DNA of 64,000 bases from Lepus europaeus. Lineage: Eukaryota; Chordata; Mammalia; Lagomorpha; Leporidae. Position numbers and translations under genes: made by a program. The notes under the pieces were generated by a model, which was not told the origin of the DNA, ran no database searches, and saw only the letters and a list, made by a program, of their open reading frames with translations. Positions within the stretch are counted from its first letter, which is position 1; each line of letters begins with the position of its first letter. The stretch covers positions 57,452,474 through 57,516,473 of the forward strand of contig NC_084843.1 in assembly GCF_033115175.1 (NCBI RefSeq), written 5' to 3'. Positions 48,241-61,866 of this stretch are shown here, piece after piece.

Positions 48241-49689
48241 CTGCAATTCCCTGAGCTCCAAACACTGGCAGGTGAGCAGATACTGTGATAAGTGCTGGTC
48301 TCATTTAACCTCTAAAACAGGCCACAGCTTGTTCACAGATAAAGAACTACTGAGGATTAAATCTCAGCTGTTACTCTTTTCCCCTTTCCTCATAGAAGTG
48401 GGGCCCTCATAGAAGACTCTGCAACCAACGTGAAGGGGCCATTGGACAGGAACCAAAGAAGCTCTTTGATTCAGTCACTGACAGACTGGAATGTTCTTTG
48501 ATCTATTGTCACATTGAGCTGCACAAAGGAGGAAACAAGTTCCCTGGGTGTTGACCCACAAAGCTGCCCAGAGCTGGCTCTGGCAGGGGATGTGTTTGCG
48601 ACCCTTTGAGACCTTCTTGAAGAGCCTAGCAGCAGCTCGGATGTTTTACTTGGGCTTTTTTTTTCTTTGATGCCTCTACGACTCAGGATTGGTTTTACAA
48701 ATATAATTTCTCAGCATGTAGTCCTCCTTCCAGTTCCAGCCCACCAGAACTTCTCAGAACACTCATCAACGGCAGGATAGCTGTCAGTGACCCCCGAGTG
48801 TGAAGTACGCTGTCCCCGGGAAGGAAAACTTGGCTTCGGGAGCCTTCTCTCCTGGGGTTCTGCACTGGGTAAGTTTGTCTGGTCACCACTGCCATTGCTT
48901 CTTTCTGGGTGCTGCTCTGACCATATTTTTCCCCTGCCCTCAGACCCCCTAGAGCTCTCCACGGCCAACAGAATAAAGGTCAAACTTCCCAGCGTTTTAA
49001 GCAAGTTTCTTTATAATTTGGCCCTAACATCTTTTTGACCTCTTCTCAGTATTTCCCAACAGGACCCCAGAGGAGCAGACAGATTAGTGATTTCTGGCGC
49101 TGTCACACATGGACACCTTAAGTTACAAACTCCTCTGTCCTTGATTGTTGATTTGGAAGATACACACCCACCAACACGCATACAGACACATCACTCCACG
49201 TTGACTTGAGGACACATATACAGATACATTTAAAATATGTGCATATCAGGGAAAACCAACTCATGTTCCTCTCGTTCTGTCTCATTTTCAAGATATCTCC
49301 TAGAAAAGCTACCAGGAACATCAGAGACAACCAATAATGGAAACATCAGGAATATTATTTGTAGAAAGGCAAAAAAAAAAAAAAAAGAGCAGAGTTTTTT
49401 TTTTCCTCAATAAATGACCTTAATTCACTTATTGCACAGGCACATATGCTTGTGGCTCAAAATCGGGGTGGCTCCTGCTCACCCATGTCTTCCTGACACT
49501 GAGCTCCCTTTTCTGGAGGCCACCAGTTACCAGCTTCTGATTTTTTTTAATTCAGTATACTCTTCATGCACATACAACAATGTACATGTATTCTACACAA
49601 ATGTTAGCATATAATTCTGAATGTTGCTTGTGTCATTGACAGATGTGTGCTATCTTTCTATATGAAGAGTTTGCTCATGAAAAATGACC
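48241..49689. other. Intergenic; no gene
   Basis: 48940-49070 resembles the unnamed old repeat seen at 14600-14780. An A-run is at 49371-49386. No exon is supported. Confidence 0.45.
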
Positions 49690-50010
49690 TCAGCTGACTA
49701 GAGGGTGGGGTGTGGAGGAGGGTTGGAGGGTGGTTGGGTAGCAGGTACCAAAACATCGTTAAATCAAAAGAATAAGTTCTAGGGTTCAGTAGCACAGTCA
49801 GAGGCTCTATAGCTCACAATATTGTACTATGCAATGTATGAAGAACTAGAAGAGAGGAGCTCATAGGCTCCAAAGAAAAGCTAAAGAAATGGAAATACTA
49901 ATGATCTGACCTGATCAGTTTAAGCTGTGTATATGTGTTGAAATATTGCACTGTATTCCATAAAAATGTGCAAGTACTGCATAATAGTTGACAATATTTT
50001 TTAAATGCAG
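49690..50010 (+). mobile_element. L1M 3' UTR relic
   Basis: GGGTTCAGTAGCACAGTCAG, then AGCTCACAATATTGTACTAT and GAAATATTGCACTGTATTCC, match old mammalian L1 3' UTR text. Confidence 0.7.
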
Positions 50011-50154
50011 GGGGGTGTAAGGAGGTAGGCTGTCATCTGCTACCTCAAATGCCCTCTGCAGGTAAGAACTCACTCTCTCAAAATGAATGGAAATTCATTC
50101 ATTTAGCCAACCCACTACTGATAACCATTGAAGTTATTTCCAATCTTTTCCCTT

Positions 50155-50455
50155 TAAAATTTTTTTATTTAATTGATTAGAGAGAGAGAACCAGGCAGGG
50201 AGAAGGAGAAAGAGATAAACAGCTCTTATCTGCTGGTTCATTCCCCAAGTACCCACAAAGGCAGGGCTGGACTGGTCTGGACCAAAGCTGGGAGCCAGGA
50301 ACTCATTTTAGGTCTCCCAAAATGGTGGCAGGAACCCAATCACTTGAGTTCATATTAGCTGGAAGCTGGAGTCAGGAGCCAGAGCTGGGCCTTCAACTCA
50401 GTATTTTAATATGAGATGTGGGCATCTTAACAGCTAGGCTAAACACCCACTCCTG
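50155..50455 (-). mobile_element. CSINE (old)
   Basis: Reverse diverged copy. GA-rich tail, TCTGCTGGTTCATTCCCCAA, and a head near 50450. Confidence 0.75.
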
Positions 50456-51960
50456 AATCTTTTGATTTTACTGAAAGAAAATGCTTCAAAGAAAACTCTT
50501 GTGTATATGGCATTTCTAGTTGTAGTAACAGTTTCATGATGCTCCAGTAATAATCTCCGCGGCCACAGCCTCTGCCAACTCCACTGCCCTCTGGGTATAG
50601 TAATCACTGCCTCTAGTGCAGAAAAAGAATGAAAAAAAAAAAAAAAAAACTGCATTGACAAAGAATGCTGGTCTAGAGCCTTCCTTACAGGGGGAGAAGG
50701 GCCACTGCTAAAGCAAGGGCATGCTGGGAGGTCTGTGAGATCCACTCTCAGCTACTGCCTGCACTGCCTGCCTTCCAGGGCTGAGATGTGTAACTCGATG
50801 AGTTTCTCTTCAGTATGAACATGTGTATCATGGCACAGTCTGAACTCCTTTGCAAAACTGACTTAAGGGTGGATTGATTTTAGAAACTCATTTATTTCTA
50901 AAATGTGGGCAAAAAGGCTCAAAGATGCTGTCCTCCATTGCTTTCCCTGTTCCTGCTTTTGCCATAAAAATTAGCCAATATATCGTTCAGATCTACTTGT
51001 GACAATTTGATTTTGGTTTACATTCATCCGGGCTTGAAAAATGACCACTACTCAGGCAGATTGATGCCTTCTGAGCCAGTCATTTCCAGCACACATTAAT
51101 ACATCAGCGCTACCTTCAAGTAGGATGTCTTTCTAAATTATTCTTTTTTTCCCCTGCTGCTTTTTAAGCTTCATTTAAAAAAATAACCCTGTAACCATTT
51201 TTCTCAAAAATGTCTCTATAAAACATCCAGCCTGCTACTGAGGAGGCCGCATCTTCACATTTCAATTGATAGTTGCTCTTTTTTATTGTTTATTATTATT
51301 ACTGAAGCATTTGAGGATTTCTCATTGGAAGGAAAGTTTGATTATTGGGGAGATAGAGATTTCCATCTTTCCAGCTAAAAACCCCCCACAAAGCTGTAAC
51401 ATTTTCCAGTTGTGACTTTTAGGCTGCAAGGTCACATGTTCTGGTGTATGCCCAGAAATGATAAAAAAGCATCAAATTGCTTGCATGGGTAAGGATCTCA
51501 GAAGGCACACTCAATTTAGGATAATTCTATATAGATTTCATAAAGAGATGGTTTTGAAAGAGACAGGATGTAGAGAAACCATAAGGTACAGCTGAATCCT
51601 TATCCCTAGGAGCGGCAGAGCAGCCACTGGAAGCAAGAAAGTTCTGAGTGAGCTGCCCCAGCGGAGCAGGGACCTCCTTCAGAGTGTACAACCAGTGTAG
51701 GGAGATCCTGAGGGAGAGAACTGGGCTAGTAACACACCCCCTCCACCATCCCCCTTCCTTCCTACTGGCCAAACGAGCCTGCCAGCCTCTGCAGCTGAGA
51801 ACAGGGCACAGAGTGGGTCTGCAGGGACAAATAGGACATAGTGAGGACTCTACCCAACAGAAAACTTGGAAAATAGAAAAAATAAGTACTCATAATCCAG
51901 CACCGTAACATACTGACTTTATCACTGTGGCATGTTTTTTAATTGCAGCATGACAGTTTA
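50456..51960. other. Intergenic; no gene
   Basis: An A-run at 50631-50649. Short open frames lack splice sites or domains. Confidence 0.5.
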
Positions 51961-52266
51961 GGTTTTATTTTATTTATTTTATTTTATAACCAGAGAGAAA
52001 CAGGCAGAGCTCCCATCTGCTGGTTCACTCCTAAGATGCCCACAGTGGTCAGGGCTGGGCCAGGCTGAAGCAAGAGACAGGAGCTCATTCCAGATCTCCT
52101 ATATGGGTGTGAGGGACTCAACCACTTGAGCCATCGCTGCTGCCTCCCGGGGTACACATTAGCAGGAAGCTGGAATCAGAAGTAAAGCCAGGACTCAATT
52201 CCAGGAACTCTAACATGAACTGTGGACATCCAAAGTAGCATCTTCACCGTTAAACCAAATGCCTGG
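51961..52266 (-). mobile_element. CSINE (old)
   Basis: Reverse diverged copy with a TTTATTTTATTTATTTTA tail and CATCTGCTGGTTCACTCC. Confidence 0.8.
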
Positions 52267-52450
52267 CCTTACCACTGTGATTTAGTTCACTTTTGTATAG
52301 TTTAATATAATAATGTACCCCATAAATGTACACAGTTATGTATAAATTTTTAACTTTCTAAAATAGGTATACTCTTATGATCACATTAAAATGAAATCAT
52401 TGACTATGTAAAACATAGAGATACAGAAAGCAATGTATCTTATATTTTCT

Positions 52451-52506
52451 TTTTTTAAAAAAAAAGATTTATTTATTTAGTTGAAAGAGTTACACAGAGA
52501 GAGGAG

Positions 52507-52542
<36 letters not shown>

Positions 52543-52803
52543 CTTACATCCACTGGTTCACTCCCCAGTTGGCCGCAACAGCTGGAGCTATGCTTATCCA
52601 AAGCCGGGAGCCTCCTCCAGGTCTCCCTTGTGGGTGCAGGGGCCCAAGGACCTGGGCCATCCTCTACTGCTTTCCCAAGCCATAGCAGAAAGCTGGATCA
52701 GAAGTGGAGCAGCTGGGTCTTGAACCGGCGCCCATATGGGATTCCAGCACTTCAGGTGTTAACCCGCGGATGTTAACCCACTGAGCCACAGCACCAGCCC
52801 CAA
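52451..52803 (-). mobile_element. CSINE
   Basis: Reverse full copy. The exact 15-bp TSD TATCTTATATTTTCT is at 52436-52450 and 52804-52818. The head region repeats GTTAACCC, a small duplication near 52757-52777. Confidence 0.96.
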
Positions 52804-52818
52804 TATCTTATATTTTCT

Positions 52819-53764
52819 ATTGAAATTATTTCATGAGCTTGCTGCAACTTCTTTTTCTTCATGATCATGACTTTCATAGTGATTGCATCAAATCTAATAT
52901 ATCAGTTATTACACATTTAGTTTGCTTCTCTTTATGTGCTATGACATATTGAGATGTTCATCTTTGTGATATAAGCCTTTTCCCATGTTTTGTATTATTT
53001 CTTTAGGATCTACACCTTTAAGAATGGGAAGAAAGAGGCAAAGAATGAATATCTTTATGGCTCTGAAATATATTTCTAAAACTACATCACTTTAGAGTGT
53101 GACACCCATGTGTAGGGCTACCAGTAAGAAATCTGGGATCATGGAACCCTCATCTACACTGGGTATTATCACTTGCAGCATTTTTTTCTGACATACTAGG
53201 TAAGCACGCATTTTTGTTTATTTTTTCCTTTAGATACTAGTAGAGTATCTGTGTTTTACCATATGTTTGTTTACTAGTTGGATTTACTGCTTAATTGCTG
53301 GCTTTCTACTGTATTCTACCCTGAGAGAATTCTTCTGAAAACATGAATGTCATAGTGATGAGATATCAATTTCAAATGAAAGAGGCTAATGAATTGCAAG
53401 CTGAGGGTTTATGGTCACAATAACTACTTTTTGGAAAGTTTATATCTCTATTAGATTACCAAATTTACCCACCCCTCCTCTGTTACCTTTCTGGCTCCAT
53501 GTTCTAGCATTTAAAATAACTGGTGCAAAACTAAACGAAGCCTGAATGATAATCATAATCAGTTCACTCATTGGCAATGTGATGGTTCAAATTCCTCTTC
53601 AAGAAATATTAGGGGTAGCTGGGCTTGACTGACTGAAGAGAGATAAATGTAGATCTCTTATGGCCTAAGCTTTCATTCTTTTCTCCATTTCCTCACTTCA
53701 TAGGCTATTTGAGGAAGTATTTTCCTTAACTTACCAGGTTCAAGGTTGTGGAAGCTTCTCTTTA
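52819..53764. other. Intergenic; no gene
   Basis: Unique AT-rich sequence. No exon. Confidence 0.5.
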
Positions 53765-53945
53765 TACCAGAGATTCTCAAACATTGGAAGCATCACCTAG
53801 GAAACTTAATAAAAGCACAGTTTTTGGTCCTCACTGTTGGACATTCTGATTCAGTAGATATGGGTGAACCCAGGAATCTACCCTTTAGAAGTGATTTCAA
53901 GCCAAGGAGTATCTATCAATCACACTTTGAGAAACACTGATATAC
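53765..53945 (+). mobile_element. MER5-type DNA transposon
   Basis: AGAGATTCTCAAACATTGGA, then AGCATCACCTAGGAAACTTA, GATTCAGTAGATATGGG and ACACTTTGAGAAACACTG, match MER5 (hAT-Charlie) with both terminal segments. Confidence 0.8.
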
Positions 53946-54977
53946 TTCCTTGGGATAGGAAGTTTCCCTATACTGAAAATATTTAAGGTTGGAGCAGAAA
54001 AGAGGCTGGGAAGTAAGGGAAAGGAGTGTAGGCCAGCAACAGTTCCTTTTAAACCCATCCTCCAAAAGCATCGATGTGGAGGAAGCTGGGCAATGAGACC
54101 GTGATTTGGTGAGAAAGTAGTCAGTGTGCAGCAACTTGCTAGGGACGCACGGGTTAGCAAAACAGAGGACTCCCTGCCATGCTTCTGAAGGATACATGCA
54201 GTGACAATTCATGGTGACACCCTTTAGTAACATTCATATTTTCAGTGTTGTAGCACCTCTCTATACCTTGTTTCCTGACCTCCTGAAATGTACAGCTGAG
54301 CTTCTACACCAGTCTCACTCTCCTCACAAAGTTTCAAATAATAAAATATTTCGAATTCATGGCACACACAGGTTCCCTAAGCAAACAAAAGGACTTCCCT
54401 TCTACACAGTTTGACATCAGTACTAGACCCAGCAACTTACAGAACTGCTGGATTCCTTAAGGCTTCTTCAAACCCTTCTAGATTTTATTCATGTAATGCC
54501 TGCAGTGGACCCTGTAAGCTAACCACACTGTAGAGCTGTTAGAGGCAAAGAACACAGCCATTTGCAAATGCTTTCTGAGCACAACCATCTGCTACTGTCA
54601 GCCCAATGCTACCATCTTGTGGTGTTCTAAGGAACAAAGGCCCAAGTTTACAGATAGGAAGAGTTTTTTTATTTTTCTGGGAACCATGTGAATCTATTGG
54701 GAGGTGAAAAAAAAATCTTCACATTTCCTTGTCATGTCCTCCATCAACTTTTAATCTAGGTAGAACCTTCTTTGGAGAATTTTAAAAGTAGAATAGAAAA
54801 AAAATTATCCTCAAATAAGCATAGAAGGTTAGATCTTGGAGATCACCTTGTAAAGAATGGCCAGATTTTTTTTTAAGACAAGTTCACCCAAATACTAACA
54901 TCTTGATGTAATCAATCTGCTAAATTACTAAACAGCACTTTACACATTTTTCATATGGTAACCGTGCATCCTGAAAT

Positions 54978-54979
<2 letters not shown>
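53946..54979. other. Intergenic; no gene
   Basis: No exon, named repeat or regulatory motif was identified. Confidence 0.5.
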
Positions 54980-55010
<31 letters not shown>

Positions 55011-55336
55011 ACAGGCAGAGTTAGACAGTAAGAGAGATAGAGACAGAGAGAAAGGTCTTCCTTTCTGTTGGTTCACCTCCCCCCCCCCCCCAAGTGGCCA
55101 CTACGGCTGGCGCGCTTCGCTGATCCGAAGCCAGGAGCCAGGTGCTTCTTCCTGGTCTCCCATGCGGATGCAGGGCCCAAGCACTTGGGCCATCCTCCAC
55201 TGCCTTCCTGGGCCACAGCAGAGAGCTGGACTGGAAGAGGAGCAACCGGGACAGAATCCAGTGCCCCAACCGAGACTAGAACCCAGGGTGCCAGCTTCAC
55301 AGCTGGAGGATTAGCCAAGTGAGCCGTGGCGCTGGC
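54980..55336 (-). mobile_element. CSINE (young)
   Basis: Reverse full copy with a T-run of about 30 and a C-run at 55079-55091. TSD unclear. Confidence 0.93.
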
Positions 55337-55789
55337 CTCTCCTTTTTCTTGAAACTGAATCATTCTCAAGGAAAGATCTCATTCAATATTCTGCAGAAAT
55401 CAGCCTGCATTGCTCTGAAATGTGTTCCCTGGCTCACTTTTCTCCAGAGAATGCAGGTGTATGCAGGTGTATCTAGAGTTTTGATGTCTTCCCTTGAGCA
55501 AAGAAAAACCTTCTTCCAACTCCGAGTTAAATACCCATGGTACCTTGTCACCTTCTTGCATCCTCTCAGTTGTAACACTTAACTGTCATCACTAAACAAG
55601 CATAAAACTTCTGAAACACACAAAAATCTACTCTAGAAAGTCTTCGGCACAGATTGGGGCATTGTAGCAAACACATGAGCAGCATCCCAAGGTGGAGCCT
55701 GACTCTGGGAGTAAAGGAGGGGGCCTCTCGGAGAATGACCTCCAAATGGGAAAGTGGAAAAGCAGTAGCTGGCAGAGCCCACTGTAAAT
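55337..55789. other. Intergenic; possible L1-linked sequence
   Basis: 55440-55470 has a tandem ATGCAGGTGT. 55620-55789 leads into the L1 3' UTR and may be older L1 body. Confidence 0.4.
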
Positions 55790-56180
55790 GATTAAGATGA
55801 GCACACCAATTGTTAAATCAACAACAGGAGTCACTGTGCACTTACTTCCCATGTAGGATCTCTGTCCTTAATGTGTTGTACTGTGAGAATTAACGGTAAA
55901 AATAGTCTTCAAACAGTACTTTACATTTTTGTATCTGTGTGGGTGCAAGCTGTTGAAATCTTTACTTATATATTATGTATAATATAATATATATATATTA
56001 CTTAGTATATACTAAGTTGATCTTCTGTGTATAAACATAATTAAAAATGAATCTTAATGAACAATGAGATGGGAAAAAGAGTAGGAGACGGGATGGTTTG
56101 TGGGTCGAAGGGTGGTTATGAGGGGGAAAAACCACTACAATCCAAAAGTTGTACTTTCAAAATTTATATTTATTAAAAAT
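55790..56180 (+). mobile_element. Lagomorph L1 3' UTR
   Basis: CAACAACAGGAGTCACTGTG to a GTTGTACTTTCAAAATTTAT and AAAAATAAAG end. More diverged than the 16.4-kb and 39-kb copies, with an AT expansion at 55970-56000. Confidence 0.8.
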
Positions 56181-58949
56181 AAAGATGGACACACATGACT
56201 TCTCTACCCCTCCCAGAGAATCTTTACCCTATGTCTGTGCAGATGTCGTGTTAATGGCATGCTGCCATGGCAGGCTGCTTTCCTTGATTGCCTTCTGTGT
56301 GTGGGGCCAGGTGCTCAATAAGGAGGGACCTAGAGGTGAACAAGCCTGTTCCCACTCAGGAACTCACAGGCTTGCCATTGGGATAAATGGTGCCCCATGG
56401 CAAGATAGAGTGATGCTCATTACAGGAAGTATAAATTGATTCCTGCACTGAAGGAGCACACGAGTCAGTGGAAGGCAAGCAAGAAAAGCTCCCTGGTTTG
56501 AATATGGATGAAATGTCTAAAACTGCATTTTTACCTAGCTGTACCATCAGCCCCTCTACACACACATACACACACACACAACTCCCCAAACTTGTCCTTC
56601 ATCTGCTCAGGTGTTCCCTTTTTTGTAGCTAGGGCAAAAAGGGGTTTGGATAGGGCCAAGATGGGAAGGAGGGGGGTGCTGAGAGCGAGCCAGCCACTCT
56701 GGATCTGTGACCACAGGGCTAGGGAATGAGTGCCACTGGGAAGCTGTTCAAGAGAAGAAAGAAAGTTGGTGAAAAGTAGCCTTTCTTCCTGTGGTCATGG
56801 GCTCAGCCCCAGCAGGGGGAATGGAAGACAAGAGGGCTCCTAGGAGATAGAGCAGTGGTTATCGCTCCAAGAGGATGTCCCTGCTGCCAGAGGACCCCCA
56901 GAAACGACTGTTGGCACCTGAACCTCCACAAGCTCAGCATCCGGAAGCCCCCAGAATCGAATCCTTTGACAGTGGAGAGAGCTGGAAGTCCCAACCCTCT
57001 AGTCATGCTTTGGTCTTTCCAGTGATGAGCCCTCCTCCTGAAGCTCTCTGGGGATCCCCAGCCACCAGTCATGTCATTAACACAAAAGACATCTATCACT
57101 CAAGAGATTCTAAGGGTTTTAGGAGTTGTAGGTCAAGAAATAGGGAGGAAGACCAAGAGTACATTTCAGAAGATCATAATTACAAACCAAGGTTTTCAGA
57201 TTCAGGTGATTCTAAGTCTGGGAACTAATGGTTTAAGGAAAAAACAATCTATTTGCAATTGTACTGTGATTTTTAGAATGTCATGAAAGCTAAAAACTTA
57301 AGAAAACGAGGTTAGATATGAAGTTCAAACAAGATAGACAAAGAAAGGCTTTGGAAACTATTAAAGGTAGGAGTTATCACTAGTATTATTGTTAGATTCT
57401 ATCTTAGAGCCTCCAATAATGAGCCAGAAAGTATTTAGTATAAAAACCTCACCACTATCTTCAGAAGCAACAGGTATCAAGAACAGCATCAGACGCAAGT
57501 GAATGTGATAAGACAGTTGAGGTATTTGGAGCTGATGTGTGTAGAGATACCTACCTCTCTATCTTGGCCCTTTTCCTGAAAAAGCAGTGATAAAAGATTC
57601 ATAAAAAAGACACATCCTCTTTCCTCTGCCTCCCCTGTCCTGGCTAATCAACTTCCATTCTTGGCCAACACTCTCTCACCTGTTCCCACACTATCTTGGC
57701 TCTCACACAAGGCACTAAACTGGCCAACTCTGGACCTGGACCTTGGCCAAGGTCCTTGTTCTACAAATGGGGAAAGCCTGTTATTCAGCCACAGTAGAAG
57801 AAACAGAATCTGAAGGCTCAGGTAATCTGCTCTAAATCCCACAGTTGGTTTGAGCCAGAGAAAAATCTAGTTCTCTACAAACTTAATCCAAATCTCAGAA
57901 TTAATACAAGAAACAAAATGAAAACATGGGAATAAACAAAGTGAAAACATGGGAAGAAACAAGAGCCCAGCATGGAGGCGAAAGGATGAGAAAGAGCTGC
58001 CTAATGCAAAATATCCCCCATAATGAGGGTGAGATGACACAGAGAACCAAGAAGCAATAACACCAAAGACAAGGCCATCCTGATCCATATCACAGAGGCT
58101 GAAATTGAAGGGAATTGAAGCCCTTCATTGTGATACTTTCATCATTTTCTCAGTAATTTCATCAGTTCTGTAATTTCTCCCAAGTCATCCCGGCACTGTC
58201 TGTCTGTGATGTGGAGGTGGTGGGTAATGATGTTTGCCTCCAGGAAATTAAAGGCTCCTCTCCATAACTGTATTAGTCATCGACACTTGCTGCTGCGATT
58301 GATCTTGTAACCACCGTCAGATCTGGGCAGGGAAAGGATATGAAAATTCATATGCAGGAAAACAATCTTATCTTCTCTTTATCCAATTCTCTCTTTACAA
58401 GAAATATCTGCAATGGTTTTTCTTCATTTCTAATTCGCTTATTAGGGGCATGTTTTTGACAGGCTGGGAATATATCCTTCAGGTCCTGGAAACTATTTAG
58501 ATTCAGAGAAAATTGTGAATTCTGCCTAGGTTTTCCAGAGTTGCTCTGTTGAGATGCCCTTTACTCGAAAGAGTAAAAATGTTTCAAAATTGTATTTCAA
58601 CATGTCAGGACACCCAGAAGGCAAGTAATGGTAGCACTGGGGAGGAAAAAAAAAAGGACTGTTCTTTTCCTTTGTAGAAGTTGCAAGGAAAAATGTGCAC
58701 TCTGGTTCTGTTACTGCTTTACATCTTGGGCACTCCCTGGTATTAGGGGTTAGGAGGTGCTGAGCAAATCATTCGATAAGCACAGTGCTTCAGACAGAGC
58801 CACTCAAAAAATTAGCCTAGAGTGAAAAATAAGGACAAAATAGGTAAGAATCTCAATGAACAAGCACTATTTCCTAGGTTGTTCAATCCAATGGCCCTAA
58901 AGCCTCTGAAACTTACCGTATTGCTACATTTTATTTGCTTAAGAATATG
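56181..58949. other. Intergenic; no gene
   Basis: A CA run at 56558-56580. An open frame of about 350 bp at 56875-57228 has no homology I recognise. 58130-58400 is a candidate conserved noncoding stretch. Confidence 0.45.
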
Positions 58950-59420
58950 ATGATAGAATTCTGAATGTACACATATACTCTTTGATCCAGAAATTTCAGT
59001 GCTAGGTATTTATCCTACAGGTAGACTTCACACACAAGAAATACTTTGTATAAATCTATTCATTATGATTTTATTAGTGACTGCAAAAACATGAAAGTGC
59101 ATCAATAAATGACAATTTAAATAATTGATGACTTATACACAAAATGGAACACTATGCAGCAATTAAAGAGAATAAGGTAGCACTAATGTACTAACATAGA
59201 ATAATTTCCAAGATACATTAACTGAATAAATTGAAGATACACAGCAATGGGTATAGTATGCAACCATTTAGGTAAAGTGTAGAAACACATACATGTATAA
59301 ATGCACAGGATATGTGAGCCAAGATACAGCAGAAAAAGTGCCTCTGAGATGGGGAACTAGAAGGAATCTTGTGTTAATCGATTGTTTTAACTGACTAACA
59401 TAAGATTTAACACATAAGAA
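58950..59420 (+). mobile_element. L1M 3' region relic
   Basis: TTTGATCCAGAAATTTCAGT, then GGAACACTATGCAGCAATTA and AATGGGTATAGTATGCAACC, are typical old L1 ORF2-end/3' UTR text. Confidence 0.7.
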
Positions 59421-59567
59421 TATAGTAAGACTAGAAATAAACACATACTACTTCCGTGTCATGTTCTAAGCACATTACATATGTAAATTAATTCAATATA
59501 CTCCCTCTAAACCACAGACACTCTTAACTAGAATGTCAACTTCTTGAAAGCATAAAATAATCCCTTT

Positions 59568-59878
59568 TTAAAAGTACTTATGTATTTATTCATTTGAAAG
59601 GCAGAGTTATAGAAAGAGAAAGAGAAAGATTTTCCATCTGCTGGTTCAATCTGCAACAGCCAGGGCTGGACTAGCCAAAGTCAGGAACCTGGAACACCAT
59701 TTGGGTTTCCAACATGGATGACATGGGCCCAAGCAACTGAGCCATCTTGTGCTACTTTCTCAAGCTCATTAGCAGGGAGCTATATTGGAAATGGAGAAGC
59801 CAGGACTCAAACCACTGCCCATATGGGCATCCGGCATCACAGGCAGCAGCTTAACCCACTGTGCCACAATGCCAGCCC
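59568..59878 (-). mobile_element. CSINE (old)
   Basis: Reverse copy from TTATGTATTTATTCATTTGA to a head at ATGCCAGCCC. Confidence 0.85.
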
Positions 59879-60249
59879 TCAAAATAAGCACAAATGCTAG
59901 TATGTAACACAAATGCTAGTATGATACTTACCACAAATCATGTCCTCAAGACGTATGGGCATCATTCATGTACTCAGTATCAGCATCAGCATCAAATATA
60001 AAAGAAACTGTCTTCACCAGTTGATTTAAGAACTGAAAAATTTTATGCAAATTTTTTCATCATCATTTTTCTGTGATATGAGGGTAAGCCACAGTGCAAA
60101 AATAAGTGTTAGAAGTGTGCTGTTACACATGCCTCTGATTGTGGTTGTGTTGGACACACTGGGGAGTTCAAACAAATGACTGAAGAAAAGTTATCCAGTT
60201 GCCCACTTACTTTCCATTCAAATGACTACATTATCAAACACAGTCCCCT
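59879..60249. other. Intergenic; no gene
   Basis: A short tandem (ACACAAATGCTAGTATG twice, about 59890-59925) sits next to the CSINE. Otherwise unique. Confidence 0.5.
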
Positions 60250-60568
60250 TTTTTTAAAAAGGGTTTATTTATTTATTTGAAAGGCCAAGTTAGAGAGAGA
60301 GAGAGGAAGACACAAAGAGCGAAATCTCCCATCTACTGGTTCACTCCCCAGATGGCCACAATGGCAGGGTCGGGCTGGGCCAAAGCCAGGAACTTCATCC
60401 AGGATCCCCACATGGCTTCAGAGACCCAAGCACTTGGATCACTCTCCACTGCTTTCCTAGGCTCATTAGCAGGGAGCTAGATTGGAACTGGCACAACTGG
60501 GACTTGAACTGGAGCCCATGTGGGATGCAAACAGAGGCTTAACTTGCTACACAACAATGCTAGTCCTT
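60250..60568 (-). mobile_element. CSINE (old)
   Basis: Reverse copy from TTTATTTATTTATTTGAAAG to a head near AATGCTAGTCC. Confidence 0.85.
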
Positions 60569-61099
60569 GACCTCTCAGTTCTTATGTGGCAGCTTTGGGC
60601 ATGATGGGAGAGAAAAGTGAAGTAGAGCTAGTGCACAATCTTGTCAACAATTGGGTAATGAATCTAACAAAAGTAGAGTGGACCATGCAAGTGGGAGTGT
60701 TTTCCTTTTGTAAGTCACTAAGAGTGATCCATGGTATAAATCAGACAGTCTGGGAATGGGAGAAAGGAGAAAAATAAACCTGTTCTTAGATTCAAAAGTT
60801 CATTTACTCAGTATAATATTCAAGTGTCTACATGGTCAGAAAGGCACTATGACAGGCAATTTTTTCCAAAAGTTAACTTTATTAACTTAATATGCTATAT
60901 TTTTTCCATTTATATTCTATTTTAAAGTAAAATTTGCAGAAATGATAACAATGCCTAGCTACATTTTTCTGAAGTGGTAAAACATTGATATGATTAATTC
61001 TCTAAACAGCTGGCCCTGACTTTTGAATTTCATGAAACAGTAAAAATTTATATAAAATCAAGGAGAATAAGATAGGGTTATAACAGTTAATGGGCAAAA
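60569..61099. other. Intergenic; no gene
   Basis: Unique AT-rich sequence. Confidence 0.5.
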
Positions 61100-61835
61100 A
61101 ATATTAATTTCATCTAAGTTATGAACTGAATTCTGTTCCCCTCAAATTCATAGTTTCCCTCAGAATGTATGTTTGTTTGGCAATGATGTCTTTAAAGAGG
61201 TTATTACGTTAAAATGAGGTTGTCAGAGCGGGCTCTAACACATTATGACTGGTATGTCTTCATAAGAAGAAGGAGAGACATGAGGGATGTGCATGCACAC
61301 AAAAACGATCATGTGAAGACACAGCGAGAGAAGGAGACCATCTGAAGTCCAGAGTGGCCTAAGAAGGAAACAAACCTACCAACACCTTCATCTTGGACTT
61401 CTAGCCTCTAGAACTGAGAGAAATTTTTTTAAAGATTTTATTATTTATTTATTTGAGAGTAGAGTTACAGTGAGAGGGAGAGACAGAGAGAAAGGTCTTC
61501 CTTCCATTGGTTCACTCCCCAAATGGCTGCAACGGCCGGAGCTACACCAATTCAAAGCCAGGAGCCAGGTGATTCTTCCTGGTCTCCCATGTGGGTGCAG
61601 AGGCCCAAGGATGTGGGCCATCTTCTACTGCTTTCCCAGGCCACAACAGAGAGCTGGATTGGAAGAGGAGCAGACAGGACTAGAACCAGCGTCCATATGG
61701 GATGTCGGCACCGCAGGCGGAGGATTAACCTACTGCACCACGGTGCCAGCCCCAAGAGAAATGTTTTTAAGCCATGCAGTCTGTGGCATTTTGTTACAAC
61801 AGCCTGAGCATACCAATACAATCTACTCTGACGCC
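61100..61835 (+). mobile_element. MLT1-type MaLR LTR, split by a CSINE
   Basis: TGAACTGAATTCTGTTCCCC, then GTTAAAATGAGGTTGTCAGA, CATGTGAAGACACAGCGAG and ATCTTGGACTTCTAGCCTC are followed by a CSINE. After it come TTTTTAAGCCATGCAGTCTG and TGGCATTTTGTTACAACAG. This is the MLT1 LTR order in + orientation. Confidence 0.85.
61425..61754 (-). mobile_element. CSINE nested in the MLT1 LTR
   Basis: Reverse full copy. TSD AGAGAAAT at 61417-61424 and 61755-61762. Confidence 0.93.
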
Positions 61836-61866
61836 ATTTCATAAAAGCACATTTTAAACTGCAATT

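Noticed and set aside
56875-57228. 117-codon open frame on + with an overlapping 98-codon frame on -
   Set aside because: No recognised family, no Kozak or splice context, open on both strands, and lies in intergenic DNA.
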